From a bacterium (GTDB taxonomy: Bacteria; Pseudomonadota; Alphaproteobacteria; Caulobacterales; Hyphomonadaceae), in NCBI GenBank assembly GCA_016125045.1, contig WGML01000004.1, positions 186,001 to 250,000 of the forward strand: a stretch of 64,000 nucleotides of DNA, read 5' to 3'. Position numbers and translations under genes: made by a program. A model generated the notes under the pieces. The model saw only the letters and a list, made by a program, of their open reading frames with translations. It was not told the origin of the DNA and did not search any database. This document shows, piece by piece, positions 51,531 to 61,744 of the stretch (position 1 is the first letter of the stretch; every line of letters starts with the position of its first letter).

Positions 51531-51998
51531 ATGCAGACCTATTCCGCCAAACCCGCCGAAGTGACGACGAAATGGGTGGTGATTGACGCCGAAGGCGTCG
51601 TCGTCGGCCGTCTCGCCTCCTATGTGGCGCTCCGCTTGCGCGGCAAACACCGCGCTGATTACACGCCGCACGTCGACATGGGCGATCACGTCGTGATCGT
51701 GAACGCCGACAAGGTTCGCCTGACCGGGCGAAAGCTTCGCGACAAGGTCTACCATCGGCACACCGGCTATCCGGGCGGCATCAAGACGGTGACCGCCGGC
51801 GCCCAGCTCGCCGGTCGTTTTCCGGAGCGCGTGCTCGAGGCGGCCGTGCTCCGCATGCTTCCCAAGGAGAGCTCGCTCGCCCGCAAGCAGTTTTCCAAGC
51901 TTCGCGTGTACGCCGGCCCGACGCACCCGCATGAGGCGCAGACGCCCGAAGTGATCGACTTCAAATCCCGCAACCCGAAGAATTCGAAAGCCGCCTGA
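51531..51998 (+). CDS. rplM: 50S ribosomal protein L13
   Basis: A 155-residue ribosomal protein. [50 protein letters not shown], then [10 protein letters not shown], then [10 protein letters not shown] are diagnostic of L13. It is part of the large-subunit core and is cotranscribed with rpsI two bases downstream. Confidence 0.98.
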   Translation: MQTYSAKPAEVTTKWVVIDAEGVVVGRLASYVALRLRGKHRADYTPHVDMGDHVVIVNADKVRLTGRKLRDKVYHRHTGYPGGIKTVTAGAQLAGRFPERVLEAAVLRMLPKESSLARKQFSKLRVYAGPTHPHEAQTPEVIDFKSRNPKNSKAA

Positions 51999-52000
51999 GC

Positions 52001-52483
52001 ATGTCCGATACTGTCGAGAGCCTCGAGGACCTGAAGAATCTGGGTGAGGGCGCTGTCGCTCCCGCCGTCGCTCCGGCGACCCCGAAGATCGACAAGTTCG
52101 GCCGGGCCTATGGTACGGGCCGCCGCAAGTCGGCCACAGCGCGCGTCTGGGTCAAGCGCGGCACCGGCAAGATCACGATCAATGGCAAGGACGAGAGCGA
52201 GTATTTCGCGCGTCCGGTGCTGCGCATGGTAATTCGTCAGCCGCTGGAAGCCGCGCTCCGCGCGAGCGAGATCGACGTCATCTGCACCGTTTCCGGCTCC
52301 GGCCTCTCCGGCCAGGCCGGCGCGGTTCGGCACGGCATCGCCCGCGCCCTCGTGAATTTCGAGCCGGAGATCCGTCCGGTGCTCAAGCCTTTCGGCTTCA
52401 TGACCCGCGACCCGCGAACCGTCGAGCGCAAGAAATACGGCCACAAGAAAGCGCGTCGGTCGTTCCAGTTCTCGAAGCGCTAG
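52001..52483 (+). CDS. rpsI: 30S ribosomal protein S9
   Basis: A 160-residue protein with an alphaproteobacterial N-terminal extension of about 35 residues (Ala/Pro-rich), then the core [26 protein letters not shown]. It ends [12 protein letters not shown], the C-terminal tail that touches tRNA in the P site. It follows rplM with a 2-bp gap. A strong terminator stands downstream. Confidence 0.98.
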   Translation: MSDTVESLEDLKNLGEGAVAPAVAPATPKIDKFGRAYGTGRRKSATARVWVKRGTGKITINGKDESEYFARPVLRMVIRQPLEAALRASEIDVICTVSGSGLSGQAGAVRHGIARALVNFEPEIRPVLKPFGFMTRDPRTVERKKYGHKKARRSFQFSKR

Positions 52484-52510
52484 GCCGTTTCGGTTCCTGG
52501 CTGGTTTCAT

Positions 52511-52546
52511 CGGGCGCTTCGGGTCACCGGGGCGCCCGTATCTTTT
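52511..52546 (+). terminator. Intrinsic terminator of rplM-rpsI
   Basis: CGGGCGC (52511-52517) pairs perfectly with GCGCCCG (52532-52538), with an inner CGG-GTCA-CCG, followed by TATCTTTT. It is the best rho-independent terminator seen in the window. Confidence 0.8.
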
Positions 52547-52563
52547 CGGGGGAGGGCGCAGGA

Positions 52564-52986
52564 GTGGAGTTTTCGCCCCTCAAGGCGGCGGACATCGACC
52601 TCATGGAGCGGCAGCGCGCGCTGATCGGGATCGAGGCGAGGCGGTTCGGATGGCGGGATCTGCCCGGCGGATCGTGCGCCCGCGCCGATCTCCTGCAGCT
52701 CTTGATCGACGGCAGGGTGTTCCGCCGCGACCAGAAGTTTGAACTTCAGGCGCTCGGCGTCATTTTCGGCGATGTGCTCTGCGCGGAAGGGCCCTTCGCC
52801 TGGGTGGTCATCGAGGATGAGTATGGCCGCGATCCCACGGTCCGGTTCAAGAAGACGTCCATCTGCGTCCATGCAATGACCCTCATCTCGAAGCGCATCG
52901 AGGCGGATGAGGACGTCGACGTCCACGCGCTGCTCGACGAGCTTCTGGCGCGTTGCGAGGCGCTCGAACGGGAAGGCGCGCAATGA
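52564..52986 (+). CDS. DUF3806-like hypothetical protein
   Basis: A 140-residue acidic soluble protein. The segment [50 protein letters not shown], read in parts, matches the DUF3806 pattern as I remember it. The start is GTG 52564 behind GGGAGGGCGCAGGA. Its stop overlaps argC by 4 bases, so it is translationally coupled to it. The function is unknown. Confidence 0.75.
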   Translation: MEFSPLKAADIDLMERQRALIGIEARRFGWRDLPGGSCARADLLQLLIDGRVFRRDQKFELQALGVIFGDVLCAEGPFAWVVIEDEYGRDPTVRFKKTSICVHAMTLISKRIEADEDVDVHALLDELLARCEALEREGAQ

Positions 52987-53927
52987 CCCCACGGGTGTTC
53001 ATCGACGGCGAGGCCGGAACCACAGGCCTCCAGATTCGCGACCGGCTGCAGGCGCGCCGCGACATCACGCTCGTCTCCATCGCGGAGGCGCATCGCAAGG
53101 ATGCGTCGGCGCGGTCCGATCTCATCAATTCCGTGGACGCGGTCATCCTGTGTCTGCCTGACGACGCCGCGAAGGAGGCGGTGGCGCTCGCCACGTCGCC
53201 AAGCGTCAGGATCATCGATGCCTCCACCGCGCACCGGACAGCCGCCGGGTGGGTTTACGGCTTTCCGGAGATGGCGCCGGGGCACCGCGACCGCATTCGA
53301 GTCTCGGCCCGCATTTCGAACCCGGGCTGTTATCCAACCGGCTTCATCGCGTTGACGGCCCCGCTCGTGCGCGCCGGGCTGCTTCCGGCGGATCATCCTG
53401 TGACCGTGAATGCGGTGTCAGGCTATTCCGGCGGGGGAAAGACGATGATCGCCGAGTTCGAAGATCCGGCGAGCCCAACCTATGTCGACACGCCCTATCG
53501 CATCTATGCGCTGGGGCTTGGACACAAGCATGTCCCCGAAATGCAGGTCTATACCGGTCTCTCCCGGCCGCCGCTGTTTGCGCCGGCCGTCGGGCGATAT
53601 CATCGCGGGATGCTGGTCGAAGTGCCGCTCCACACGTCGTCTCTCAATGGCGGAGTTGGACTGGCGGACATCGAGGCGTGTCTCGCCGTCGCGTATCAGG
53701 GGGAGCGGTTCGTCGAGGTCATGCCGCGCGAGGCTTTGGCGCGGCTCGGCGTGCTCGATCCCGAGGGGCTGAACGACACCAACCGGATGCGCCTGCACGT
53801 CTTTGGGAATGACGCGCAGGTCCGGCTCGTCGCTCTTCTCGACAATCTCGGCAAGGGTGCGTCGGGGGCGGCCGTCCAGAACCTCAATCTCTCTCTCGGA
53901 CTGGATGAGGCGGCTGGTCTCGATTGA
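52983..53927 (+). CDS. argC: N-acetyl-gamma-glutamyl-phosphate reductase (short ArgC type)
   Basis: A 314-residue NADPH enzyme of arginine synthesis. It has the Rossmann start [18 protein letters not shown], the active-site Cys116 in [11 protein letters not shown], and the conserved [11 protein letters not shown] and HKHVPEMQ blocks. At this length it is the shorter ArgC class found in alphaproteobacteria. ATG 52983 overlaps the upstream stop (ATGA). Confidence 0.95.
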   Translation: MTPRVFIDGEAGTTGLQIRDRLQARRDITLVSIAEAHRKDASARSDLINSVDAVILCLPDDAAKEAVALATSPSVRIIDASTAHRTAAGWVYGFPEMAPGHRDRIRVSARISNPGCYPTGFIALTAPLVRAGLLPADHPVTVNAVSGYSGGGKTMIAEFEDPASPTYVDTPYRIYALGLGHKHVPEMQVYTGLSRPPLFAPAVGRYHRGMLVEVPLHTSSLNGGVGLADIEACLAVAYQGERFVEVMPREALARLGVLDPEGLNDTNRMRLHVFGNDAQVRLVALLDNLGKGASGAAVQNLNLSLGLDEAAGLD

Positions 53928-53949
53928 GGCGCGCGGCCAGTCCCGACGA

Positions 53950-55689
53950 TCACCCCCCGCGGGCGCGGATCGTATCCAGCGTCTCATGGACATAGGCGCC
54001 GGGCGCCGGAGGGGCGTCCGGGATCGCATTGGGCGGCGGCGCCAGAGCGCCTGACCGCGCCCCGAGCCAGCGGGCCCAGCGCGGCCACCATGACCCCTCG
54101 ACCTGGGTTGCGCCTTCGAGCCAGCCGCCTAGCGTTTCCGGCAAACCCTCCCGGGTCCAGTGTCGATACTTTCCGGCTGAAGGCGGATTCACCACGCCTG
54201 CGATGTGTCCGCTGTCGCACAGCACGAACTCGACCTCGCCGCCGACCAGCCTCCCGGCCTTGTAGACCGATGCAGGCGGCGAGATGTGATCGCGCAGGGC
54301 CGCCTGAAGAAACAGAGGCGCCGCGATCGCGCCAAGATCGATCGCCCGGCCGTCGATCTGGAACATCCCCCGGGCGAGCGCATTGTCGACGTAGAACGCT
54401 CTGAGGCTTTCAAGATGCAGCCGACCCGGCAGATTTGTCTGGTCGCCATTCCAGTGAAGGAGATCGAACGGCGGCGGGGTCCGACCCATGAGGTAGCGTT
54501 CGGCGGCGAACCGCCAGATCAGGCTGTCGGGACGCAGCAGATCGAACGCCTCGCGCATGGCTTCACCCGGCATGACGCCGCCGGCCTGATCGATCAGTGC
54601 GGTCATGGTGGCGATCGCTTCATCATCTACGAACAGGCCGAGATCGCCAGGTTCAGAAAAGTCGGTCTGCGTCGCGAGGAGGGAGAGGGATGCAAGGCGC
54701 GGGTCGTTCTCCTCCGCAAGCTGAGCAGCCAGCGACGCGAGCAACACACCGCCAACGCAGTAGCCGGCGGCGTTGACGGGCGCGCCATGCGCCCAGGCGA
54801 CCCAGTCGAGCGCCGTCCGCCCGCCGAGGCGCATATAGTCCTCCCAGCCGAAGTCTGCGATCTCGCGGTCGGCCGAACGCCAGGAAACGATGTAGACGGT
54901 GAAACCCTGATCCCGCAGCCACGCCGCAAGTGAGTTCTCGGGCCTGAGATCCAGCACGTAGAACTTGTTGATCCAGGGAGGAAAGATCAGCAGCGGCCGC
55001 TCGTAAACCGCCTCGCGCGAAGGGAGGTAGCGAATGAGTTCGATCAATTCGTTTGCGAAAGCCACTTCGCCGGGCGTCGCAGCAAGGTCCACGCCCAGCC
55101 TGAACGCGCCGGGTTCGCTTTGCGGCGGTGCGAACCTTCCCGCGGTGAGATCATCCTTCAGGTTCGATAGCCCGCGCGACAGCGAATCGCCGCCGGTCGC
55201 AATGAAGGCTTCGAGGGCTTCGCGATTGCCGGAGAGCAGGTTGGACGGAGACAGCGCCGCCGCCGCCTGCCGTACCACGAACGCCGCCCTGCGCCGGTCG
55301 ATCGCCGCCACGCCCGGGGCGTCCATCGCAAGCGATGTCAGCCAGTCGCTCGTCGCCTGATGCATCCGCCGAAGAAACTCGAAAGGGGCCGCCGGTGCTC
55401 CATCGGTCGCGTGATCCGGGCGTGCGTCCGCCGCGTCGTCCGGCTGGCGGGTGAACTCCTGCATATGGCGTCGGAACAGATCGGCTTGCGCCTCCGCCAG
55501 CCGTTGAGGGTCGGCCGCATAGGCGGACCAGACCGCCTCGATCGCCCGCTGGGCGGAGGCGAAGTCCGCGATCCGACGCGGCCGCGTCGCTTCACGGGTC
55601 AGGGCTTCGATGTCCCGGGAAAGCTCCAGGATCCGCGCCTGGATCCGGGCGACGTCCTCGGCGGGGCCATTGTCCGGGGTGTCGGTCAT
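53950..55689 (-). CDS. phaC: Class I poly(3-hydroxyalkanoate) synthase
   Basis: A 579-residue enzyme that polymerises (R)-3-hydroxyacyl-CoA into PHA granules. The lipase-like box is GYCVGG with nucleophile Cys311. The catalytic His is in CDSGHIAGVVNPP. PLLIFPPWINKFYVLDLRPENSLAAWL and YIVSWRSADREIADFGWEDY are typical of class I PhaC. phaA, phaB and phasin genes are not adjacent. The DUF6489 protein at 6229 is phasin-sized but unproven. Confidence 0.95.
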   Translation of the reverse strand: MTDTPDNGPAEDVARIQARILELSRDIEALTREATRPRRIADFASAQRAIEAVWSAYAADPQRLAEAQADLFRRHMQEFTRQPDDAADARPDHATDGAPAAPFEFLRRMHQATSDWLTSLAMDAPGVAAIDRRRAAFVVRQAAAALSPSNLLSGNREALEAFIATGGDSLSRGLSNLKDDLTAGRFAPPQSEPGAFRLGVDLAATPGEVAFANELIELIRYLPSREAVYERPLLIFPPWINKFYVLDLRPENSLAAWLRDQGFTVYIVSWRSADREIADFGWEDYMRLGGRTALDWVAWAHGAPVNAAGYCVGGVLLASLAAQLAEENDPRLASLSLLATQTDFSEPGDLGLFVDDEAIATMTALIDQAGGVMPGEAMREAFDLLRPDSLIWRFAAERYLMGRTPPPFDLLHWNGDQTNLPGRLHLESLRAFYVDNALARGMFQIDGRAIDLGAIAAPLFLQAALRDHISPPASVYKAGRLVGGEVEFVLCDSGHIAGVVNPPSAGKYRHWTREGLPETLGGWLEGATQVEGSWWPRWARWLGARSGALAPPPNAIPDAPPAPGAYVHETLDTIRARGG

Positions 55690-55810
55690 CCGTCCTCAGC
55701 GCTTCTCTCTCGCCAAACCCGGCGCGAATGAGTAGGGTCTCGAAACTTTGGATGCAACCTGCAAGCGCCGCAGCGGCGCCCGCGCGGGAGGCCGCAAGAA
55801 GGAATGAACC

Positions 55811-56173
55811 ATGCGCGCCTGCGGCGTGGCGATGGCGGTGGTGGTTGCGCTCGGAGGGGCGGGGCTGACCGGCTGCGTCAACATCGCGGACGCGGTGAGC
55901 ACGCGCATGTCCGACCCGCCGGAATGGTTTGAGGCCGCGCGCCGTGAAATGCGCGGCGAAGGCTATCCCGACATCCGCGACGTTCCGGCGCTCATCGATC
56001 CGCCAACGGACCAGGCGCGGTGGCAGTCGGACGCCGATGCGTTGAAGGACCAGGCGGACGCGATCGAGGCGGATCCGAAATCCGCGCCGCCGGTCGCGGC
56101 GACCGCGGACGAATTGCGAGCTAGGGCGGCGCAGTTGCGCGCACTCACCGAAGCGGGCGGCGGACCGCGCTGA
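55811..56173 (+). CDS. Small lipoprotein
   Basis: A 120-residue protein with lipobox LTGC (Cys at about residue 22). The mature part starts VNIADAVSTRMSDPPEWFEAARREMRGEGYPDIRDVP. The C-terminal half is a long Ala/Glu/Asp-rich helix (ADALKDQADAIEADPK and ATADELRARAAQLRAL) able to form a coiled coil. No known family. It probably sits at the outer membrane, facing the periplasm. An AAGAAGG-like ribosome site precedes ATG 55811. It stands alone between phaC and the aminotransferase. Confidence 0.72.
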   Translation: MRACGVAMAVVVALGGAGLTGCVNIADAVSTRMSDPPEWFEAARREMRGEGYPDIRDVPALIDPPTDQARWQSDADALKDQADAIEADPKSAPPVAATADELRARAAQLRALTEAGGGPR

Positions 56174-56296
56174 GTGACTTCGCCCCCGAACCGCCTTAAT
56201 GGCGGTCGTAATTCGCCTTCGGCCCCGGTTAGCCCAACGCTCTTGGAGTATTTTACCCACCCATGCGGGCTGAGGCCCGCCGACGGATGATGCAGG

Positions 56297-57535
56297 ATGC
56301 GCCTCGAATTTCACAAGATAAGACGTCTGCCGCCCTACGTGTTCGAACAGGTCAACCGCCAGAAGGCCGCGCTTCGGGCGGAAGGCGCTGATGTGATCGA
56401 TCTCGGCATGGGCAATCCCGATCTGCCCACACCGCCGCACATTGTTGAAAAGCTCTGCGAAACGGCCCGCAAGCCGGACGTCCATGGCTACAGCGCCTCG
56501 CGCGGCATACCGGGCCTGCGCCGGGCGCTCGCCGCCTACTACGACCGGCGCTTCGGTGTGAAGCTGAACCCCGAGACCGAGGCGGTGGTGACGCTCGGCT
56601 CGAAGGAGGGGTTTGCGAACCTCGCTCAGGCGATCGCCGCGCCGGGCGACGTGATCATCGCGCCGAACCCTTCCTATCCGCTGCACTCTTTCGGTTTCAT
56701 CATGGCGGGGGCGACGATCCGGTCGGTTCAGGCGCACTCGCCGGAAGAATATCTCGCTGGCTTGGAGCGGGCGGTGAAACACTCGGTGCCGCCGCCGACG
56801 GCCATGATCGTCTGCTACCCGGCCAATCCGACCGCGCAGGTTGTCGGCCTCGATTTCTACGAAGAGGTGGTGAAGTTCGCCAAACGCCACGAAATCTGGG
56901 TTCTGTCCGACCTCGCCTACACGGAAATCTACTATGACGAGCCGCCGCCCTCGATCCTTCAGGTGCCCGGCGCGAAAGACATCGCGGTCGAAGTGACCTC
57001 GATGTCGAAGACGTACGCGATGGCGGGGTGGCGGATCGGCTTCGCCGCCGGCAATGAGCGCCTCGTGGCGGCGCTCGCCCGGGTGAAATCCTATCTGGAC
57101 TACGGCGCTTTCACGCCGATTCAGGTGGCGGCGTCGGCCGCTCTCAACGGTCCGCAGGACTGCGTGGACGAGATGCGGGAAATCTACCGGTCCCGACGGG
57201 ATGCGCTGGTGGAGTCGTTCGGGCGAGCGGGCTGGGCGATTCCGTCGCCCAGAGCGTCGATGTTCGCGTGGGCGCCCATTCCGGAGCCGTTCCGGGAGAT
57301 GGGCTCGCTGGAATTCTCCATGCGCCTTATTCGCGAGGCCCATGTCGCGGTCGCGCCCGGCGCGGGCTTTGGCGAGCACGGCGACCAGCACGTGCGCCTA
57401 GCGCTCGTCGAGAATGAACAGCGCATCCGCCAGGCCGCGCGCAATGTCAGGCGGTTCTTCGAGGCCAATGGCGTGACCGAGAAGAAAGAGCCGCGCGTCG
57501 TCCAGGGACGCGCCGCAAGGAGCGCTGCGGAATGA
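56297..57535 (+). CDS. alaC: Alanine transaminase-type aminotransferase
   Basis: A 412-residue class I/II PLP enzyme, exactly the length of E. coli AlaC. Markers are DVIDLGMGNPDLPTPPHIVEKL, HGYSASRGIPGLRRA, the PLP-binding Lys238 in SMSKTYAMAGWRIGFAAG, and the C-terminal Arg region. It probably makes alanine from pyruvate; LL-diaminopimelate aminotransferase is related. It overlaps hom by 4 bases and so belongs to the hom-glpX-recJ transcript. A hairpin GCGGGC-TGAG-GCCCGC lies 20-odd bases before its start. Confidence 0.85.
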   Translation: MRLEFHKIRRLPPYVFEQVNRQKAALRAEGADVIDLGMGNPDLPTPPHIVEKLCETARKPDVHGYSASRGIPGLRRALAAYYDRRFGVKLNPETEAVVTLGSKEGFANLAQAIAAPGDVIIAPNPSYPLHSFGFIMAGATIRSVQAHSPEEYLAGLERAVKHSVPPPTAMIVCYPANPTAQVVGLDFYEEVVKFAKRHEIWVLSDLAYTEIYYDEPPPSILQVPGAKDIAVEVTSMSKTYAMAGWRIGFAAGNERLVAALARVKSYLDYGAFTPIQVAASAALNGPQDCVDEMREIYRSRRDALVESFGRAGWAIPSPRASMFAWAPIPEPFREMGSLEFSMRLIREAHVAVAPGAGFGEHGDQHVRLALVENEQRIRQAARNVRRFFEANGVTEKKEPRVVQGRAARSAAE

Positions 57536-58833
57536 GCCGACCGGAGGGAGTGCTGCGCCTCGGGGTCGCCGGTCTTGGCACTGTGGGCGGCGGGCTGATC
57601 AAACTTATCGAACGACAGGGCGAACTCCGCATCCCCGGCCGCCTTGAGATCGCTGGCGTTTCAGCCCGAAGCAAGTCGCGCCGACGAGGGGTCGACATCA
57701 GCGGCTATCGCTGGTTCGACGATCCGGTCGAACTCGCCTCTGCGGATGGCGTTGATGTCGTCGTGGAACTCATCGGCGGGTCCGACGGGCCCGCCAAGCG
57801 CACGGTCGAAACAGCGCTTCGCACAGGCAAACATGTCGTGACAGCCAACAAGGCGCTCATCGCCGAGCACGGGATGGAGATCGCAAGGGCGGCGGAAGCC
57901 TCTGGTGCGGCGCTCCTCTTCGAGGCCGCGGTGGCGGGCGCCATTCCGATCGTTCGCGCGCTGCGAGCATCGCTTTCGGGAGTGCGGGTGTCGCGCGTCA
58001 GCGGCATTCTCAACGGCACCTGCAACTACATCCTGTCGGAAATGCTGAGCAGCGGAGCGGCCTACGCCGATGTGCTGGCGGAAGCCAAACGCCTCGGCTA
58101 CGCGGAAGCCGATCCGACGCTGGACGTGTCCGGCGCCGACGCCGCCCACAAGATCGTCATTCTCGCGGCCATCGCCTTCTCCGCCGCGCCGGAGTTTTCG
58201 CGCGTGTCGGTCGAGGGGGTGGACGCCATCCAGGCGATGGACATCGCGCTCGCCGCCAAGTTCAACTATCGGATCAAGCTGCTTGCTGAAGCGCGGGAGA
58301 CGTCGGGCGGGATCGTCTGTCGGGTTGCGCCGGCGCTCACGCTCCACACCCATGCGCTTGCAGGCGTTGATGGACCGCTCAACGCTGTTGTGGTCGAGGG
58401 GGATCCCGTCGGGAGGTTGACCTTCAGCGGGCCCGGCGCGGGAGCGGGGCCGACCGCCGCCGCGGTGATGGGCGATCTGGCGCGCTTGTTCGAGGGGCCG
58501 CCCGGGGCCCCCTTTGGTCGGCGGACGCAGGACCTTTCAGACCGCATCGTCGCCGCCCCGGCGGATGTCGATCGCGGCGCCTTTTTCCTGTCGATGAAGC
58601 TTGCCGATCGGTCGGGTGCGTTCGCCGGACTGACCGAGGCGCTCGCCGAAGAATCTGTGTCGATCGACAAGATCATCCAGGACTCTGCAGGCGATTCCGG
58701 CGCCGCTCCGGTTGCGATCTTCACGCACGACTGCACGCGCGCCGCGGTTGAAAAGGCGCTTCGGACCGTCGCCAAACTCGGCATCGCTGTGGATTCGCCC
58801 CGGCTGATCCGGATCGAAGACGCGAGATCCTGA
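57532..58833 (+). CDS. hom: Homoserine dehydrogenase
   Basis: A 433-residue enzyme of the threonine/methionine branch. It contains LGVAGLGTVGGGLIKLI, TANKALIAEHG, FEAAVAGAIPIVRALR, SGILNGTCNYILSEM and GYAEADPTLDVSGADAAHK, followed by a C-terminal ACT domain (LSMKLADRSGAFAGLTEAL) for feedback by threonine. ATG 57532 overlaps the alaC stop. Together with asd at 29694 it completes the route from aspartyl phosphate to homoserine. Confidence 0.96.
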   Translation: MSRPEGVLRLGVAGLGTVGGGLIKLIERQGELRIPGRLEIAGVSARSKSRRRGVDISGYRWFDDPVELASADGVDVVVELIGGSDGPAKRTVETALRTGKHVVTANKALIAEHGMEIARAAEASGAALLFEAAVAGAIPIVRALRASLSGVRVSRVSGILNGTCNYILSEMLSSGAAYADVLAEAKRLGYAEADPTLDVSGADAAHKIVILAAIAFSAAPEFSRVSVEGVDAIQAMDIALAAKFNYRIKLLAEARETSGGIVCRVAPALTLHTHALAGVDGPLNAVVVEGDPVGRLTFSGPGAGAGPTAAAVMGDLARLFEGPPGAPFGRRTQDLSDRIVAAPADVDRGAFFLSMKLADRSGAFAGLTEALAEESVSIDKIIQDSAGDSGAAPVAIFTHDCTRAAVEKALRTVAKLGIAVDSPRLIRIEDARS

Positions 58834-58929
58834 CGAGAAACCGGCCGGGGGCGCACGAGTTGAGCCTTTTTCGGAAGTGGGAAGCGGCGTAAGGCTGCAT
58901 TCGATGATTCGATGCTGAAAGGGCGGATG

Positions 58930-59889
58930 ATGAGCGGCGGTGGACTCGATACCAACCTGGCTTTCGCTATGGCGCGGGTGGCGGAGCGGGCGGCGATCGC
59001 CTCGGAAGGCATGGTCGGACGCGGAGACGAGAAGGCGGCTGACCAGGCAGCGGTTGATGCGATGCGCACGGCGCTCAACGAGATTCGCATGAAAGGCCGC
59101 ATCGTGATCGGCGAGGGAGAGCGGGACGAAGCGCCGATGCTCTACATTGGCGAGGAAGTGGGGACCGGCGAAGGGCCCGAGATTGATATCGCGCTCGATC
59201 CTCTGGAAGGCACAACTCTCACGGCCAAGGCGATGGCGAACGCGCTCGCCGTGCTCGCCGTGTCCACGCGCAATGGCCTCCTGCATGCGCCGGATGTCTA
59301 TATGGACAAGATCGCAGTCGGCTCCGGCTATCCGGCGGGCGTCGTAGATATCGACGCCAAGCCGGGCGACAACGCCGAGCGGCTGGCGCGGGCCAAAGGC
59401 GTCGCCGTTCGGGAGATAACGGCCTGCGTGCTCGATCGCCCTCGTCACGCGGACATCATCGCCGATTTGCGTCGGGTCGGCTGTCGTATCCTTTTGATCA
59501 CCGATGGTGACGTTGCGGGCGTGATCAACACCACCGACCCGGAAACGGGTGTCGACCTCTATGTCGGCCAGGGCGGTGCGCCGGAGGGGGTGCTCGCGGC
59601 GGCGGCCTTGAAATGCGTCGGCGGCCAGATGCAGGGGCGCCTGGTTTTCCGCAACGACGCCGAACGCACGCGGGCAGAACGGGTGGGCGTGACGGACTTC
59701 AACCGGCGCTACGATCTTCACGAACTGGCCTCGGGCGAAACGATTTTCTGCGCTACGGGCGTCACCAAGGGCGGGCTGCTCGACGGCGTCCGGCGCTCGG
59801 GCGGAAAAGTGCACACGCACACCCTGGTGATGTCGTCGTTCGACGGAATGGTGCGCTCGATCCGCACCTCGTCGCCAGTCGGAGGGTAA
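58930..59889 (+). CDS. glpX: Class II fructose-1,6-bisphosphatase
   Basis: A 319-residue metal-dependent phosphatase of gluconeogenesis. GRIVIGEGERDEAPMLYIGEEVG, ALDPLEGTTLTAKAMANALAV and DGDVAGVINT are GlpX signatures. Three in-frame ATGs (58912, 58927, 58930) compete. I prefer 58930 because AAAGGG stands at the best distance. It lies between hom and recJ as in many alphaproteobacteria. Confidence 0.94.
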   Translation: MSGGGLDTNLAFAMARVAERAAIASEGMVGRGDEKAADQAAVDAMRTALNEIRMKGRIVIGEGERDEAPMLYIGEEVGTGEGPEIDIALDPLEGTTLTAKAMANALAVLAVSTRNGLLHAPDVYMDKIAVGSGYPAGVVDIDAKPGDNAERLARAKGVAVREITACVLDRPRHADIIADLRRVGCRILLITDGDVAGVINTTDPETGVDLYVGQGGAPEGVLAAAALKCVGGQMQGRLVFRNDAERTRAERVGVTDFNRRYDLHELASGETIFCATGVTKGGLLDGVRRSGGKVHTHTLVMSSFDGMVRSIRTSSPVGG

Positions 59890-59893
59890 CGCC

Positions 59894-61744
59894 ATGGCGG
59901 CGACCGCCGCCCCTCACTCACACGGCGACCACGCGCCGGCTGGAGGCCGCGCCGGCGAACCTTTTCTTGGGGTTCATGCGTCGTTCTCCGGCCGGGTCTG
60001 GCGCGCACGGGACGCGGACGAAATCCTTGCGGCGCAGCACTCCCGCCGGCTGCACGCCCCCGATCTGGTCGGTCGTCTGCTCGCCGGGCGAGGTGTGTCG
60101 CTGGACGACGCGGACCAGTTTCTGAACCCGACACTGAAGGATTTGTTTCCCGATCCGTCCACCTTTGTCGACATGGACCTCGCCGCGGAGGCGATCCTCG
60201 ACGCGATTGTATCCGGCCGGCCGACCGCTGTTTTTGCAGATTATGACGTCGACGGCGGCACGTCGTCAGCGCAGCTTGTGCGGTATTTCAGGGCCTGGGG
60301 GCGGGACCTCATTCTCTACGTCCCTGACCGGCTGACCGAAGGGTTTGGTCCGACGCCGGGGGCGATGCATCGGCTGAAAGCCAAGGGGGCGGAACTCGTC
60401 ATCACGGTGGACTGCGGCGCCGCTGCGTTCGAGGCGCTCCACACCGCGAGGGAGATCGGGGTCGAGGTCGTGGTGCTCGACCATCATCTGATGCATGGCG
60501 ACTCGCCTCCCGCGCGGGCGGTGGTCAATCCCAACCGCCCTGATTGCGCGTCGGGGTGCGGGCATCTTGCCGCTGCGGGCGTCGTGTTCGTGCTGATCGT
60601 TGCGGTCAACCGGCTGGCGCGCTTGCGTGGAGTCGCGCCGCCCGGCGGCCTGCCGGAGCCGATGCGGTGGCTTGATCTTGCTGCCCTTGGCACGCTTTGC
60701 GACATGGCGCCGCTCAAGGGTGTGAACCGGGCCTTCGTCAATCGCGGGCTGGCCGTGCTTGAGCGACTGGAGAATGCCGGCCTCGCCGCCCTTGCTGAAA
60801 TCTCGAACATCGAAGCGCCGAAGTCAGTCTATCACGCGACCTTCGTGTTGGGGCCGCGGCTCAACGCCGGGGGGCGTATCGGCGACCCGTGGCTCGCCGC
60901 CAAACTGCTCGCGACGGACGATCGCGCGGAAGCGATCCAGCTCGCGGAGACGTTGAACGCGCTCAACGCCGCTCGCAAGGATGTTGAGGCGCAGATCCTC
61001 GCCGCCGCTATCGGCCAGGCCGAGGCCCGCATCGCGGCCGATCCCGAAGTCGGAGCGATCGTGGCCGGAGGGGAGGGCTGGCATCCCGGCGTCATCGGTA
61101 TCGTCGCCGGCAGGCTAAAGGAGAAGTTCCACCGGCCCGCGGTGGTGATCGGCTGGGGCGAGGGGCTTGGCCCCGTGGCGAAGGGGTCCGGTCGTTCGAT
61201 CGCGGGGGTCAATCTCGGGAGTCTGATCGTGGAGGCCGCGCGCGCTGGCGTCGTCTTGTCTGGCGGCGGGCATGCCATGGCGGCCGGGCTGAGCCTCAAT
61301 CCGGACCAGCTTGACGGGTTTCGCACCTTTCTCGAAGCGCGAACCCGCGGCGCCACGTCGGAGCTTGCCGAAGCCCGGGTGCTTGAGCTGGACGCCGTGT
61401 TGGCGCCGGGCGCGGCGAACGCGGAGCTGCTGGAACTGGTCGAGCGCATCGGCCCCTTCGGCGCAGGCGCGCCGGAGCCCGTGTTCGCCGTCGCGGATGT
61501 CACGGCGGTGCAGGCAAGGCGCGTCGGGGCCGATCATCTCGCCTTCCAGCTTCAGGGCGAGGATGGGTCAAAGCTCCGCGCCATCGCGTTCCGCATCGCG
61601 GATGCGGATGAGGGACGGGCGATTCTCGCCGGCGAGCGCGTCCATGTGGCGGGGCGGCTGCGAGCCGACGCCTGGCGCGGCAAAGGCGCCGTTCAGATCG
61701 AGGTTGTCGATATCGCAAGGGCGGAGAGGCCCGCGCGGGAATGA
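59894..61744 (+). CDS. recJ: Single-strand 5'-3' exonuclease RecJ
   Basis: A 616-residue DHH-superfamily exonuclease of recombination and mismatch repair. Motif I is AVFADYDVDGGTSSAQ (one residue from the usual CDYDVDG), with motif III VLDHHLM and a GGHAMAAG motif in the DHHA1 domain. A C-terminal OB-fold region (HVAGRLRADAWRGKGAVQIEVVDI) completes it. It follows glpX by 4 bp and overlaps the acetyltransferase gene. Confidence 0.95.
   Translation: MAATAAPHSHGDHAPAGGRAGEPFLGVHASFSGRVWRARDADEILAAQHSRRLHAPDLVGRLLAGRGVSLDDADQFLNPTLKDLFPDPSTFVDMDLAAEAILDAIVSGRPTAVFADYDVDGGTSSAQLVRYFRAWGRDLILYVPDRLTEGFGPTPGAMHRLKAKGAELVITVDCGAAAFEALHTAREIGVEVVVLDHHLMHGDSPPARAVVNPNRPDCASGCGHLAAAGVVFVLIVAVNRLARLRGVAPPGGLPEPMRWLDLAALGTLCDMAPLKGVNRAFVNRGLAVLERLENAGLAALAEISNIEAPKSVYHATFVLGPRLNAGGRIGDPWLAAKLLATDDRAEAIQLAETLNALNAARKDVEAQILAAAIGQAEARIAADPEVGAIVAGGEGWHPGVIGIVAGRLKEKFHRPAVVIGWGEGLGPVAKGSGRSIAGVNLGSLIVEAARAGVVLSGGGHAMAAGLSLNPDQLDGFRTFLEARTRGATSELAEARVLELDAVLAPGAANAELLELVERIGPFGAGAPEPVFAVADVTAVQARRVGADHLAFQLQGEDGSKLRAIAFRIADADEGRAILAGERVHVAGRLRADAWRGKGAVQIEVVDIARAERPARE

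Noticed and set aside
55592-57391. A 599-codon minus-strand frame opposite the lipoprotein and aminotransferase
   Set aside because: Antisense shadow of alaC, which carries the PLP lysine and family motifs.
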